This document shows positions 25,449 through 36,964 of a stretch of DNA of 64,000 bases, piece after piece. Both the position numbers and the translations under genes were made by a program. The stretch covers positions 310,001-374,000 of the forward strand of contig NZ_MVOL01000002.1 in assembly GCF_002018875.1 (NCBI RefSeq). The letters run 5' to 3'. The stretch comes from Pseudomonas sp. MF4836 (GTDB taxonomy: Bacteria; Pseudomonadota; Gammaproteobacteria; Pseudomonadales; Pseudomonadaceae). The stretch's first letter is position 1. Every line of letters starts with the position of its first letter. Below the pieces are notes generated by a model. It saw only the letters and a program-made list of their open reading frames with translations. It did not search any database and was not told the origin of the DNA.

Positions 25449-26003
25449 TTAACCTTTGAACACACAAAGCTCGGCCGTGGCCCGGGTCAGGGCCAGCCTG
25501 CGCAGTGGGTCCTGGCTTGCGGCCTGGGTGGCCTGGGCCAGCCACTGCGGGCATTGCGCATCGGTGCGCGATGGGCTGAAGTCGGCCAGTTGCTTCAGCA
25601 GGCGTTTTTGTAACTGATCGAGTTGCGGGCGGATCTGCCCCAGCAGATCGGGGCGGGCGCTGTCCGGCGCGTGGCCTTGCAGGTGCCAGGCAGACAGGTG
25701 GGCGTATTGCACCAGCTTGTTGGCTTCGATCTGCGCTGCAAAAAACTGCTCCACTTCGCCGGCGGCCAGTGAGTATTGCGCGGCCTGGGCCACGGCGCCG
25801 GCAATCACTTCACGCTCCCGGGGGCGGTCTTCCACGGCTTTATGGCTGTCCCATTTGCTCAGGGCCACCTGGTCGGCTATTGCCAGGCGCGCCTCGATAC
25901 TGCTCAACAACGGGGCGAGAGTGGTCGGGGCGTTGGCTGCGCAGGCGTTGCCGGCCAGCAGCAGGGTCGTCAGGGCGAGGCAGAGTGTGGCGTGCAGGGG
26001 CAT
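25449..26003 (-). CDS. Periplasmic chorismate mutase (secreted AroQ type)
   Basis: A 184-residue exported chorismate mutase of the gamma AroQ class. The signal peptide is MPLHATLCLALTTLLLAGNACA (start at 26003; the longer frame adds 55 unsupported residues). The catalytic helix motif SIEARLAIADQVALSKWDSHKAVEDRPREREVI carries the Arg, Lys, Asp and Arg positions of the active site, and VEQFFAAQIEANKLVQYAHL is the typical second helix with the Gln. Two cysteines near the C-terminus may form a disulfide. It rearranges chorismate to prephenate outside the cytoplasm; why bacteria do this is not settled. Confidence 0.9.
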   Translation of the reverse strand: MPLHATLCLALTTLLLAGNACAANAPTTLAPLLSSIEARLAIADQVALSKWDSHKAVEDRPREREVIAGAVAQAAQYSLAAGEVEQFFAAQIEANKLVQYAHLSAWHLQGHAPDSARPDLLGQIRPQLDQLQKRLLKQLADFSPSRTDAQCPQWLAQATQAASQDPLRRLALTRATAELCVFKG

Positions 26004-26131
26004 GGGCGATCTCGGCTGTTGTGGGCAAGTCGGCGGCCATGATGCACGCAAAGGCGCCCGGTCTGGCAAGCGCTCGCCCTGGGCGCGAGGATTTGGCGAG
26101 CGCCGGTTGTGACCTGTACCAGGCGCGCCGG

Positions 26132-28174
26132 TCAGTGCACGGCCTCGGCACTGGTCGGTCTGCGGCAACCGCTGGGGCCGGGGAAGGTTTGCTTGCCGGT
26201 CTCGTCATACAGGGTCTTGCAACCGGTAGGGCCCTTGTCGAAAAAGTCGCGACTCTTGATCACGCCATTGGGGTAGTAACACAGCTGCTCGCCGCTCAGG
26301 ACCGCCTGGTTGTAGTTCTTGAGCTTCTGCTGGTTGATGGTCATCCACTCGAACCCGACCTTGTTGACCCGGCACTCGACCTGGCCGTTGTCGTAGTAGG
26401 TGATTTCGCTGACCTGGTCACCCTTGCCGATGACGCGCTCTCGGGTCTTGAGTCCGGTTTGCGCGTTGTATTCGCGGTACTCCTGCAGCTCGCCGTACAG
26501 GTAGTCGCGTTCGCTGGTGACCCGGCCCTGGCGGAACTCGCGGGACATGCCGCAGAGGCCGACGGTCGACTGGTAGCTTTGGAAGCGGCAGCGGGTTGCG
26601 GCGGAAAAGATCTGGCCATGCTCATCGAGCTGGGTCATCAGGCCAATGAATTCGCTGCCCTCGACGCGCCCGACCGTGGCCGGCGAACCGTCCGCGAGGA
26701 AAGTCAGGTACGGGCCCTGCTTGTTGCCGTTCTTGTAGCTCATGTCCGACAGCAGCACCTTGCCGTCGGCGCTGTAGATCAGCGAGCGACCTTCGCGCTG
26801 GCCGTTTTCGTAGGCATAGGAATACATCAACTGGCCGCTGTCGTTGTAACCCTCCTGAGTGCCCCAGAGCAGGCCGTCGCGATAGTGCTCGATGACCCGC
26901 AGCACGCCCTGGGCGTCGGTGTCGCGCAGTTCGCCCTGCATCTTGTCCGCAACAAAGCTGACGCTGTGGGTGTGACCATCGGCGGCCTTGAGTTGCCAGG
27001 GCCCGCTCTTCAGGCCCCGGTCGTAGCTGCCGCTGCCGGCGGTGGTCAGCCAGGGCCCCTGGCGCAGGTCATCGCGGTAGTCGCCCCGCTCCAGCACCGC
27101 GCCACCTTCGCGGCTTTCACTGGGGCCGTTGCGCAGGTCATGGAGGTAGGTGACGAAGCCGCCGTCTTCCAGGGCTTCGGAGTCGCTCAGCTTGATGTCC
27201 CAGCGTCCTTCCCGCAGGTCGTCGCGATACAGACCGGTCATGCCGTAGCCTTCGCTTTCATTGGACAGGCTCCATTGGCCCTGGCGCTTGCCGTCGACAT
27301 AGGGCCCGTGGGACCAACTGTTGGACGGTCCGGCAAAGCCCCACTCGCCGTTGCGTTGGCCATGGGTGTAAGGCCCGCGAGAGGCGATGGCCCCGTTTTC
27401 GCTGTAGGCCACGGAGGGCCCGTCTTCGCTGCCGGTCAGGCGCGCGGGTTCGGTGTCCCAGGTCACGCGGCTGGCCTGGTAGTTGTAGAGCTGGCGCGGG
27501 CCGTCGACCAGGGCCGGGCTCTGGTCGCGCTGATAGGTGACGCTGAGAAAGCGCCCCTGTTTTTCGCCAAAGGTCTTTTTGTAGCTGTAGGCCTCGGCAC
27601 CTGGCGAGGTATTGCCCAGGGGCTGGCCGTCCTGGCCGAAGTAACCCACCAGGGTCCCGGCGCTGTGGTCGAGCTGGTCGAACTCGGCAATGCCCGAATC
27701 TTCGTAGGAAACCCGGTAATTGAGCGGCGTGAGCTGGCTCAGGGCCTGGTTCACCGTGCGTGCGTCGAGTTTGCGCTGGCCCTGGGTAATGCGGTCCAGG
27801 GCTTTTTGCAGATTGCCCAGGCGGCTGTAGAGGTGGTCGTTGTCGTCATAACGGTAGGCGCGCAGGTGATAGTTGCCCTGCAGCTTGAACAGCACCAGGC
27901 GTGTCAGGTGCTGGTTATCCAGGGCGATGTTGAACACCGACTCGATCGAGGCCTTGCCGAAATCGTCCAGCAATTGCGCCTGGCTTTGCGCCTCATCGAC
28001 CGCGTAATAGCCCCGCACTCCGGCAGGCGTCTTGATAAAGGCCAGGGTCGCCGAGCTTTCCGCCAGGCCGGTGATCAGCGGATGGGCCAGGGTCTTGCCT
28101 TCGTAGAAGGGCGCAGCCTGGGCCTGGCTCAAAGCCAGGCAAGCGATCAGGCCGAGCGCGCGTGTCCATTGCAT
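26132..28174 (-). CDS. Exported MORN-like repeat protein
   Basis: A 680-residue protein with a signal peptide (MQWTRALGLIACLALSQAQA). Residues about 21-250 are a non-repetitive N-terminal region. About 267-393 hold repeated YxxGxxxGxW units (GPYTHGQRNGEW, GPYVDGKRQGQW, GLYRDDLREGRW, GDYRDDLRQGPW, GSYDRGLKSGPW), which are MORN-type beta-hairpin repeats. More degenerate copies run to about 560 (YENGQREGRSLIY, YKNGNKQGPYLTF). The C-terminal part has five or six cysteines. The function is unknown; MORN proteins often act as scaffolds or bind membranes. It lies downstream of glnA, beyond the glnA terminator. Confidence 0.85.
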   Translation of the reverse strand: MQWTRALGLIACLALSQAQAAPFYEGKTLAHPLITGLAESSATLAFIKTPAGVRGYYAVDEAQSQAQLLDDFGKASIESVFNIALDNQHLTRLVLFKLQGNYHLRAYRYDDNDHLYSRLGNLQKALDRITQGQRKLDARTVNQALSQLTPLNYRVSYEDSGIAEFDQLDHSAGTLVGYFGQDGQPLGNTSPGAEAYSYKKTFGEKQGRFLSVTYQRDQSPALVDGPRQLYNYQASRVTWDTEPARLTGSEDGPSVAYSENGAIASRGPYTHGQRNGEWGFAGPSNSWSHGPYVDGKRQGQWSLSNESEGYGMTGLYRDDLREGRWDIKLSDSEALEDGGFVTYLHDLRNGPSESREGGAVLERGDYRDDLRQGPWLTTAGSGSYDRGLKSGPWQLKAADGHTHSVSFVADKMQGELRDTDAQGVLRVIEHYRDGLLWGTQEGYNDSGQLMYSYAYENGQREGRSLIYSADGKVLLSDMSYKNGNKQGPYLTFLADGSPATVGRVEGSEFIGLMTQLDEHGQIFSAATRCRFQSYQSTVGLCGMSREFRQGRVTSERDYLYGELQEYREYNAQTGLKTRERVIGKGDQVSEITYYDNGQVECRVNKVGFEWMTINQQKLKNYNQAVLSGEQLCYYPNGVIKSRDFFDKGPTGCKTLYDETGKQTFPGPSGCRRPTSAEAVH

Positions 28175-28273
28175 ACCATTCCTTCGTCAATGCGCCGCAC
28201 CGAGGGTGCGCGAGGCGCGGATTATCCACCGAAGGGGCGAGCGAAGGAACAATCGCGGCCAATGGCCGGGCAA

Positions 28274-28300
28274 TAAAAAAGGCCTCCCGAAGGAGGCCTC
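28274..28300 (-). terminator. Rho-independent terminator of glnA
   Basis: On the minus strand, AGGCCTCC pairs with GGAGGCCT around a four-base loop and is followed by six T. It begins 33 bases after the glnA stop. Confidence 0.88.
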
Positions 28301-28332
28301 TTGGTTACGCCGCTTGCGCGGGCGTCACGGGA

Positions 28333-29739
28333 TCAGCAGCTGTAGTACAGCTCGTATTCCAGTGGGTGCACGAAGGTACGAACCTTGATTTCTTCTTCGC
28401 TTTTCAGGGCGATGTAAGCGTCGATGAAGTCGTCGCTGAAAACGCCGCCTTTGGTCAGGAACGCACGACCTTTGTCCAGCTCTTCCAGGGCTTCTTTCAG
28501 GCTGCCGCAAACTTGTGGGATCTCTTTGGCCTCTTCAGGCGGCAGGTCATACAGGTTTTTGTCAGCAGCGTCGCCAGGGTGGATCTTGTTCTGGATGCCG
28601 TCCAGGCCAGCCATCAGCAGTGCAGCGAAGCCCAGGTACGGGTTGGCTGCTGGATCCGGGAAGCGGGCTTCGATACGGCGAGCGCGAGGGCTGGACACGT
28701 AAGGAATACGGATCGAAGCGGAACGGTTGCGAGCCGAGTAGGCCAGCATCACGGGTGCTTCGAAACCTGGGACCAGACGCTTGTAGGAGTTGGTCGACGG
28801 GTTGGTGAAGCCGTTCAGGGCCTTACCGTGCTTGATGATGCCGCCGATGAAGTACAGGGCGGTGTCGGACAGGCCGGCATAACCTTCGCCAGCGAAGGTG
28901 TTCTTGCCATCTTTGGCGATGGACAGGTGAACGTGCATACCCGAGCCGTTGTCGCCGTACAGAGGCTTAGGCATGAAGGTAGCGGTACGGCCGTAGGCAT
29001 CAGCCACGTTGTGTACGCAGTACTTCAGGGTCTGAACTTCGTCAGCCTTGGCTACCAGGGTGTTGAACTTGACGCCGATTTCGTTCTGGCCGGCAGTCGC
29101 CACTTCGTGGTGGTGAACTTCGATGACCAGGCCCATTTCTTCCATGGCGTTGCACATGGAGGTACGGATTTCGTGGTCGTGGTCGAACGGAGGAACCGGG
29201 AAGTAGCCGCCCTTGATACCTGGACGGTGGCCACGGTTGCCGCCTTCCACGTCCTGGTCGGACATCCACGAACCTTGTTCGGAGAAGATTTTGAACATGG
29301 AACCGGAGATGTCGGACTTGAACTTCACTTCGTCGAAGATGAAGAACTCAGGCTCCGGGCCTACGAATACGGTGTCGCCGATACCGGTCGACTTCAGGTA
29401 TTCCTCGGCACGCTTGGCGATGGCCCGTGGGTCACGGTCGTAGCCTTGCATGGTCGAAGGCTCGATCACGTCGCAGACCAGGATCAGGGTCGGCTCTTCG
29501 GTGAACGGGTCGAGTACGGCAGTGGTGTCGTCCGGCATCAGGATCATGTCGGAGGCTTCGATGCCTTTCCAGCCAGCAATGGAGGAGCCGTCGAACATTT
29601 TGCCTTCTTCGAAGAAGGCGTCATCCAGCGCGTCACGGGCCGGCATGGTCACGTGGTGCTGAGTGCCTTTGGTATCAGTGAAGCGCAGATCAATCCACTT
29701 GACGTCATGATCTTTGATGAGTTGAACCGACTTCGACAT
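28333..29739 (-). CDS. glnA: Glutamine synthetase type I GlnA
   Basis: A 468-residue dodecameric enzyme making glutamine from glutamate, ammonia and ATP. The start at 29739 ([22 protein letters not shown]) has GGAGGA upstream. Signatures include [12 protein letters not shown], the metal-binding [12 protein letters not shown], and the ATP-binding [14 protein letters not shown]. The adenylylation site is Y397 in NLYDLPPEE, so activity should be controlled by GlnE. It is preceded by a good sigma54 promoter and an NtrC-like site and is therefore probably nitrogen-regulated. Confidence 0.98.
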   Translation of the reverse strand: MSKSVQLIKDHDVKWIDLRFTDTKGTQHHVTMPARDALDDAFFEEGKMFDGSSIAGWKGIEASDMILMPDDTTAVLDPFTEEPTLILVCDVIEPSTMQGYDRDPRAIAKRAEEYLKSTGIGDTVFVGPEPEFFIFDEVKFKSDISGSMFKIFSEQGSWMSDQDVEGGNRGHRPGIKGGYFPVPPFDHDHEIRTSMCNAMEEMGLVIEVHHHEVATAGQNEIGVKFNTLVAKADEVQTLKYCVHNVADAYGRTATFMPKPLYGDNGSGMHVHLSIAKDGKNTFAGEGYAGLSDTALYFIGGIIKHGKALNGFTNPSTNSYKRLVPGFEAPVMLAYSARNRSASIRIPYVSSPRARRIEARFPDPAANPYLGFAALLMAGLDGIQNKIHPGDAADKNLYDLPPEEAKEIPQVCGSLKEALEELDKGRAFLTKGGVFSDDFIDAYIALKSEEEIKVRTFVHPLEYELYYSC

Positions 29740-29838
29740 AGTGTCCTCCGGGTGGCTTCGGGCTAAGTAGTGGAATGCCCTTAGAATGTGGGTGATGCCG
29801 GCGCGAATACTCGACCAAGGCAACCTGCCTCACAAGGG

Positions 29839-29854
29839 AGCAAATTGCATGCCA
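29839..29854 (-). promoter_or_regulatory. Sigma54 promoter of glnA
   Basis: Minus-strand TGGCATGCAATTTGCT matches the TGGCAC-N5-TTGC consensus with the correct spacing and a single mismatch in the -24 box. It lies 100 bases upstream of the glnA ATG. Confidence 0.8.
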
Positions 29855-29957
29855 GTGCCCCGACTTGGGTTTTCTGCCCCAAACTCACGCATATAAAGGT
29901 GCAATCCGCCGTTTTCGGGAAAATCGCGCACCGCAATGTGGCGCTGATAAATCAAAA

Positions 29958-29974
29958 TGACCTGTTTTGGTGCA
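29958..29974. promoter_or_regulatory. NtrC-like site upstream of glnA
   Basis: TGACCTGTTTTGGTGCA keeps the full GGTGCA half and part of the facing TGCACC half of an NtrC site. It lies about 105 bases upstream of the sigma54 -24 box. Another GGTGCA half-site is at 29898-29903. Confidence 0.45.
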
Positions 29975-30022
29975 TCGAAAACCATCTGTACATAAACTGG
30001 TTAAACCTTGAGCAATTTCCGC

Positions 30023-30028
30023 TATAAT
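30023..30028 (+). promoter_or_regulatory. -10 box of thiI
   Basis: A perfect TATAAT lies 43 bases before the thiI ATG, with a weak TTAAAC at 30001-30006 as the -35 at 16 bases spacing. Confidence 0.5.
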
Positions 30029-30070
30029 CCGCGCCCCCCTTTTTCGGCTGGCCCTGCGCGCGCTGTTTTC

Positions 30071-31525
30071 ATGAAACTAATCGTTAAAGTTTTCCCGGAA
30101 ATCACCATCAAGAGCCGCCCGGTACGGATGCGTTTCATCCGTCAGTTGGCGAAAAACATCCGTGCCGTGCTCCGCGATCTGGACCCGGCTGTGGTGGTCA
30201 ATGGTGTCTGGGACAACCTCGAGCTTGAAACCGCGCTCACTGACCCCAAATCCTTGAAGGACATGACCGAGCGCCTGAGTTGCATGCCGGGCATCGCGCA
30301 TTTCCTGCAGGTCGACGAGTACCCGCTGGGTGACTTCGACGACATCGTCGCCAAGTGCAAGCAGCACTTCGGCGAAGCCCTGGCGGGGAAGATTTTTTCC
30401 GTGCGCTGCAAGCGTGCCGGCAAGCATGAATTCACCTCCATGGAGGTCGAAAAATACGTCGGCAGCCAGCTGCGTCGTCAGTGCGGCGCCGCCGGAATCT
30501 CCCTGAAAGAGCCGGAAATCGAAGTTCGCATCGAAATTCGCGACCAACGGTTGTTTGTGATCCACAACCAGCACAACAGCATCGGCGGCTACCCCCTGGG
30601 CGCCCTGGAACAGACCCTGGTCCTGATGTCCGGCGGTTTCGATTCCACGGTGGCGGCGTACCAGATCATGCGCCGCGGGCTGATGAGTCATTTCTGCTTC
30701 TTCAACCTGGGCGGGCGTGCCCACGAATTGGGCGTGATGGAAGTCGCGCACTTTATCTGGAAGAAGTACGGCAGCTCCCAGCGCGTGCTGTTCGTCAGCG
30801 TGCCGTTCGAGGAAGTGCTGGGAGAAATTCTCGGCAAAGTCGATAACAGTCATATGGGCGTAGTATTGAAGCGTATGATGTTGCGCGCTGCGTCGAGAAT
30901 CGCCGACCGCCTGGAGATCGATGCCCTGGTCACCGGTGAAGCGATTTCCCAGGTGTCGAGCCAGACGCTGCCGAACCTGTCCGTGATCGACTGCGTGACC
31001 GACAAGCTGGTGCTGCGCCCGCTGATCGCCAGCCACAAGCAGGACATCATCGACCTGGCGAATGAAATCGGCACCGCCGACTTCGCCAAGCACATGCCGG
31101 AATATTGCGGGGTCATCTCGGTGAACCCCAAGACCCACGCCAAGCGCCCGCGCGTGGAGCATGAAGAGAAAGAATTCGATATGGCGGTTCTGGAGCGTGC
31201 GCTCGAGAACGCCAAGCTGGTGCCGATCGATCGAGTGATCGACGAGTTGGGCCAGGATTTGCAGATCGAAGAAGTCAGCGAAGCGCTGGCCGGTCAGATC
31301 GTGATCGACATCCGTCACCCGGATGCTCAGGAAGATCAGCCGCTGGAGCTTGCTGGCATTGAGGTACAAGCGATGCCGTTTTATGCACTGAACGCTCGTT
31401 TCAAGGAACTGGACCCTACTCGCCAGTACCTGCTCTATTGCGACAAAGGCGTGATGAGTCGCCTGCATGCCCACCATTTGCTCAGTGAGGGACATGCCAA
31501 TGTGCGCGTTTATCGACCGAGCTAA
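30071..31525 (+). CDS. thiI: tRNA 4-thiouridine synthase / thiazole sulfur carrier ThiI
   Basis: A 484-residue enzyme that makes s4U at tRNA position 8 and takes part in thiazole sulfur transfer. It has a ferredoxin-like N-terminus and THUMP domain (about 60-165), then the PP-loop [14 protein letters not shown] (about 185) that adenylates the tRNA. A C-terminal rhodanese domain carries the sulfur-accepting cysteine in [18 protein letters not shown] near residue 456. The second redox cysteine is in [11 protein letters not shown]. The start [15 protein letters not shown] at 30071 was chosen over an in-frame upstream TTG. Confidence 0.96.
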   Translation: MKLIVKVFPEITIKSRPVRMRFIRQLAKNIRAVLRDLDPAVVVNGVWDNLELETALTDPKSLKDMTERLSCMPGIAHFLQVDEYPLGDFDDIVAKCKQHFGEALAGKIFSVRCKRAGKHEFTSMEVEKYVGSQLRRQCGAAGISLKEPEIEVRIEIRDQRLFVIHNQHNSIGGYPLGALEQTLVLMSGGFDSTVAAYQIMRRGLMSHFCFFNLGGRAHELGVMEVAHFIWKKYGSSQRVLFVSVPFEEVLGEILGKVDNSHMGVVLKRMMLRAASRIADRLEIDALVTGEAISQVSSQTLPNLSVIDCVTDKLVLRPLIASHKQDIIDLANEIGTADFAKHMPEYCGVISVNPKTHAKRPRVEHEEKEFDMAVLERALENAKLVPIDRVIDELGQDLQIEEVSEALAGQIVIDIRHPDAQEDQPLELAGIEVQAMPFYALNARFKELDPTRQYLLYCDKGVMSRLHAHHLLSEGHANVRVYRPS

Positions 31526-31662
31526 GTGCCCGGGGATGTTTGCCTGTGGCCTGCGTCACCGGCCCCCCGACGCCGCCGTCGAGCTGTAACGGCTTTACGG
31601 ACGCAACGTTAATCGCTGCCACGACCTGTCAGCACACCGAATCCTCTGATCGAGATACACAA

Positions 31663-33483
31663 GTGATCGAAAATCTACGCAACATCGCCATCATTGCTCA
31701 CGTTGACCACGGTAAAACCACCCTGGTAGACAAACTCTTGCGTCAATCCGGCACTCTGGAGCGCAACGAGCTCAACGACGAGCGCGTGATGGACTCCAAC
31801 GACCAGGAGAAAGAGCGCGGTATTACCATTCTGGCGAAAAACACCGCCATCAACTGGAACGGCTACCACATCAACATCGTGGACACCCCGGGCCACGCCG
31901 ACTTCGGCGGCGAAGTTGAACGTGTAATGTCGATGGTTGACTCCGTTCTGCTGCTGGTTGATGCCCAGGACGGCCCTATGCCGCAAACCCGTTTTGTGAC
32001 CAAGAAGGCTTTCGAAGCCGGCCTGCGTCCAATCGTGGTAATCAACAAGGTTGACCGTCCAGGCGCGCGTCCGGACTGGGTTCTGGACCAGATCTTCGAC
32101 CTGTTCGACAACCTGGGTGCTACCGAAGAACAGCTGGACTTCAAAGTGGTTTACGCCTCCGCCCTGAACGGTATTGCTGGTCTTGACCACACCGACATGG
32201 CTGAAGACATGACCCCGCTGTACCAGTCGATCGTCGACAACGTACCAGCACCAGCTGTTGACCGTGACGGTCCGTTCCAGATGCAAATCTCGGCTCTGGA
32301 CTACAACAGCTTCCTGGGTGTTATCGGCGTTGGCCGTATCGCTCGTGGTCGCGTCAAGCCGAACACTCCGGTCGTGGCTATCGACGCCGACGGCAAGAAG
32401 CGCAACGGTCGTATCCTCAAGCTGATGGGTCACCACGGCCTGCACCGCATCGACGTTGAAGAAGCAGCTGCCGGCGACATCGTCTGCATCAGCGGCTTCG
32501 ACCAGCTGTTCATCTCCGACACCCTGTGCGACCCAACCGCTGTTGAAGCGATGAAGCCGCTGACCGTTGACGAGCCAACCGTTTCCATGACCTTCCAGGT
32601 AAACGACTCGCCATTCTGCGGTAAAGAAGGCAAGTTCGTGACCAGCCGTAACATCAAGGAACGTCTGGACAAAGAGCTGCTCTACAACGTTGCTCTGCGC
32701 GTTGAAGAAGGCGACTCGGCTGACAAGTTCAAGGTCTCCGGCCGTGGTGAGCTGCACCTCTCGGTACTGATCGAAACCATGCGTCGCGAAGGCTTCGAAA
32801 TGGGTGTTGGTCGTCCGGAAGTGATCATCCGCATGGTTGACGGCGTGAAGCACGAACCGTACGAAAACGTGACCATCGACCTGCCGGAAGAATCGCAAGG
32901 TTCGATCATGGAGCAGATCGGTATCCGTAAAGGCGACCTGACCAACATGGTTCCGGATGGCAAGGGCCGTGTGCGCCTTGAGTACAACATCCCGGCTCGT
33001 GGCCTGATCGGTTTCCGTAACGAGTTCCTGACCCTGACCTCCGGTGCAGGCATCCTGACCTCGATCTTCGACCGTTACGACGTGATGAAGTCCGGCGACA
33101 TGTCCGGCCGTCAGAACGGCGTGCTGGTATCGGTTGCTACCGGTAAGGCGCTGACCTACTCGCTGGAAACCCTGCAGTCCCGTGGCAAGCTGTTCATCGA
33201 ACACGGCCAGGACATCTATGAAGGTCAAATCGTTGGTCTGAACAGCCGCGACAACGACCTGGGTGTGAACCCAACCAAAGGCAAGAAGCTCGACAACATG
33301 CGTGCTTCGGGTAAAGACGAAACCATCGCTCTGGTTCCGCCTGTACGTTTCACTCTGGAGCAAGCTCTGGAATTCGTACAAGAAGACGAGCTGTGTGAAG
33401 TCACTCCTAAGTCCATCCGTCTTCGCAAGAAGATCCTGGGCGAAAGCGAGCGTACCCGCGCTGCCAAGAAAAGCAGTAACTAA
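31663..33483 (+). CDS. typA: Ribosome-associated GTPase TypA/BipA
   Basis: A 606-residue translational GTPase. The GTG at 31663 is used as start because the protein then begins [26 protein letters not shown], with the P-loop AHVDHGKTT; a 41-residue upstream extension has no family support. Switch II is [16 protein letters not shown] and the G4 motif is INKVDRPGA. Domains II, III, V and the C-terminal domain follow in family order. It binds the 70S ribosome and helps growth under stress and low temperature. It is followed by a strong terminator. Confidence 0.97.
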   Translation: MIENLRNIAIIAHVDHGKTTLVDKLLRQSGTLERNELNDERVMDSNDQEKERGITILAKNTAINWNGYHINIVDTPGHADFGGEVERVMSMVDSVLLLVDAQDGPMPQTRFVTKKAFEAGLRPIVVINKVDRPGARPDWVLDQIFDLFDNLGATEEQLDFKVVYASALNGIAGLDHTDMAEDMTPLYQSIVDNVPAPAVDRDGPFQMQISALDYNSFLGVIGVGRIARGRVKPNTPVVAIDADGKKRNGRILKLMGHHGLHRIDVEEAAAGDIVCISGFDQLFISDTLCDPTAVEAMKPLTVDEPTVSMTFQVNDSPFCGKEGKFVTSRNIKERLDKELLYNVALRVEEGDSADKFKVSGRGELHLSVLIETMRREGFEMGVGRPEVIIRMVDGVKHEPYENVTIDLPEESQGSIMEQIGIRKGDLTNMVPDGKGRVRLEYNIPARGLIGFRNEFLTLTSGAGILTSIFDRYDVMKSGDMSGRQNGVLVSVATGKALTYSLETLQSRGKLFIEHGQDIYEGQIVGLNSRDNDLGVNPTKGKKLDNMRASGKDETIALVPPVRFTLEQALEFVQEDELCEVTPKSIRLRKKILGESERTRAAKKSSN

Positions 33484-33500
33484 GTCATTTAGTTAGCTGC

Positions 33501-33538
33501 AAAAAAACGCCCCCGACCGCAAGGTCGGGGGCGTTTTT
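33501..33538 (+). terminator. Rho-independent terminator after typA
   Basis: AACGCCCCCGACC and GGTCGGGGGCGTT form a 13-base-pair stem with a GCAA tetraloop and a T-run, 17 bases after the stop. Confidence 0.93.
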
Positions 33539-33571
33539 GTTTGTCTGGGCTTTATGGCCTGGCAACGACCT

Positions 33572-33702
33572 TGTGGCGAGGGAGCTTGCTCCCGTTGGGC
33601 TGCGCAGCAGCCCTAAAGCAAATCGACCGATCTACCTGAAAGACCGCGCCAGCCTTATTGGGGGCGCTTCGCAAGCCAGCGGGAGCAAGCTCCCTCGCCA
33701 CA
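33572..33702. repeat. REPIN (paired inverted REP sequences)
   Basis: TGTGGCGAGGGAGCTTGCTC at 33572 is mirrored by GAGCAAGCTCCCTCGCCACA ending at 33702, with about 85 bases of spacer. Each end also contains a local hairpin (GGGAGCTTGCTCCC and GGGAGCAAGCTCCC). This is the widespread REP type of P. fluorescens genomes. It occupies the typA to YkgJ gap. Confidence 0.88.
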
Positions 33703-33712
33703 GATAGGCTGT

Positions 33713-34147
33713 TTAAAACTTCTCGAGGGTGCGCAGCTTGGTTTCGCGCACCACTTCCTTGGGCTTGTAGGCGCAGTAGCCTGGGCGCGGCCCGATTTTC
33801 GGGTGGTTGCGACAGGTGTCGGGGCGCTTGTCATAAATAGTGCAGAAGCGGCTTTTACGATCCAGGTACAGGCAGTCGTCGTTGCTCATGCGTTGCAGGG
33901 TGAAGATCTCGGACTTGGCGTTGAAGCGCTCGACGATGCCTTCTTTCTGCAAACGCTTGGCGATGTTCTTCGGCGGATCGCCACGCTCGAACTCATCGAC
34001 GATACCGATGCGGATCAGGTCCTTGATCTTCACCTCGACCGGCAGGGTGCAGCAGCTCGACACACAGCCGCCGCACATATGGCTCGAGTATTTCTGCCAG
34101 GTCTCGAGACGGTCGAGTTCCGCGGCGGCGATCAGTTGAGGCTTCAT
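33713..34147 (-). CDS. YkgJ-family cysteine cluster protein
   Basis: A 144-residue cytoplasmic protein with the CxxCxxxCC-type cluster MCGGCVSSCCTLPVEV (about 24-39) and further cysteines in NDDCLYLDRKSRFCTIYDKRPDTCRNHP, typical of the YkgJ (CxxCxxCC) family thought to bind zinc or an iron-sulfur cluster. The function is unknown. It is a single gene between the REPIN and glgP, divergent from glgP across 237 bases with no recognisable RNA gene. Confidence 0.87.
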   Translation of the reverse strand: MKPQLIAAAELDRLETWQKYSSHMCGGCVSSCCTLPVEVKIKDLIRIGIVDEFERGDPPKNIAKRLQKEGIVERFNAKSEIFTLQRMSNDDCLYLDRKSRFCTIYDKRPDTCRNHPKIGPRPGYCAYKPKEVVRETKLRTLEKF

Positions 34148-34384
34148 CAGGTTTCCAAGAGGGGGCTTTATCCGGGCGCGCGATCATACCGGGATTGGTG
34201 GTTTTTTGAACAATATTTTGCAGCTTTCAGCTCGAAGGCTGCTTTGGCGAATAAACGGGCACGGCCCCTGCATCTAATTAGCGCAAAGGTGAATGAGTTT
34301 AAAAACTGCCGAACCAGAGCGTCTACCGTCTGTCAGACCGTCTAGGCTCTAGCAACTCCTTCTATCTCGCCCGAGGTCGCATCG

Positions 34385-36835
<2,451 letters not shown>

Positions 36836-36863
36836 CCGCTTTCAGAGAATTCTAGAAATGCGC

Positions 36864-36891
36864 ACAAGGCCCAACGTTTGTTGGGCCTTGT
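36864..36891 (+). terminator. Hairpin after glgP
   Basis: ACAAGGCCCAAC pairs with the facing GTTGGGCCTTGT over 12 base pairs, 28 bases after the glgP stop. No T-run follows, so termination may be weak or depend on the opposite strand. Confidence 0.6.
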
Positions 36892-36964
36892 CGATATACT
36901 GGGCGCCAGTTTTTTCTGCGGCTGCTGGCGGCAGGATCTGATTCGGTGCTTAGGGATATCGACC

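Noticed and set aside
26132..28276. A plus-strand open frame of 835 codons over the MORN gene region
   Set aside because: It is the antisense shadow of the exported MORN protein and the chorismate mutase; it has no domain, signal peptide or ribosome site.
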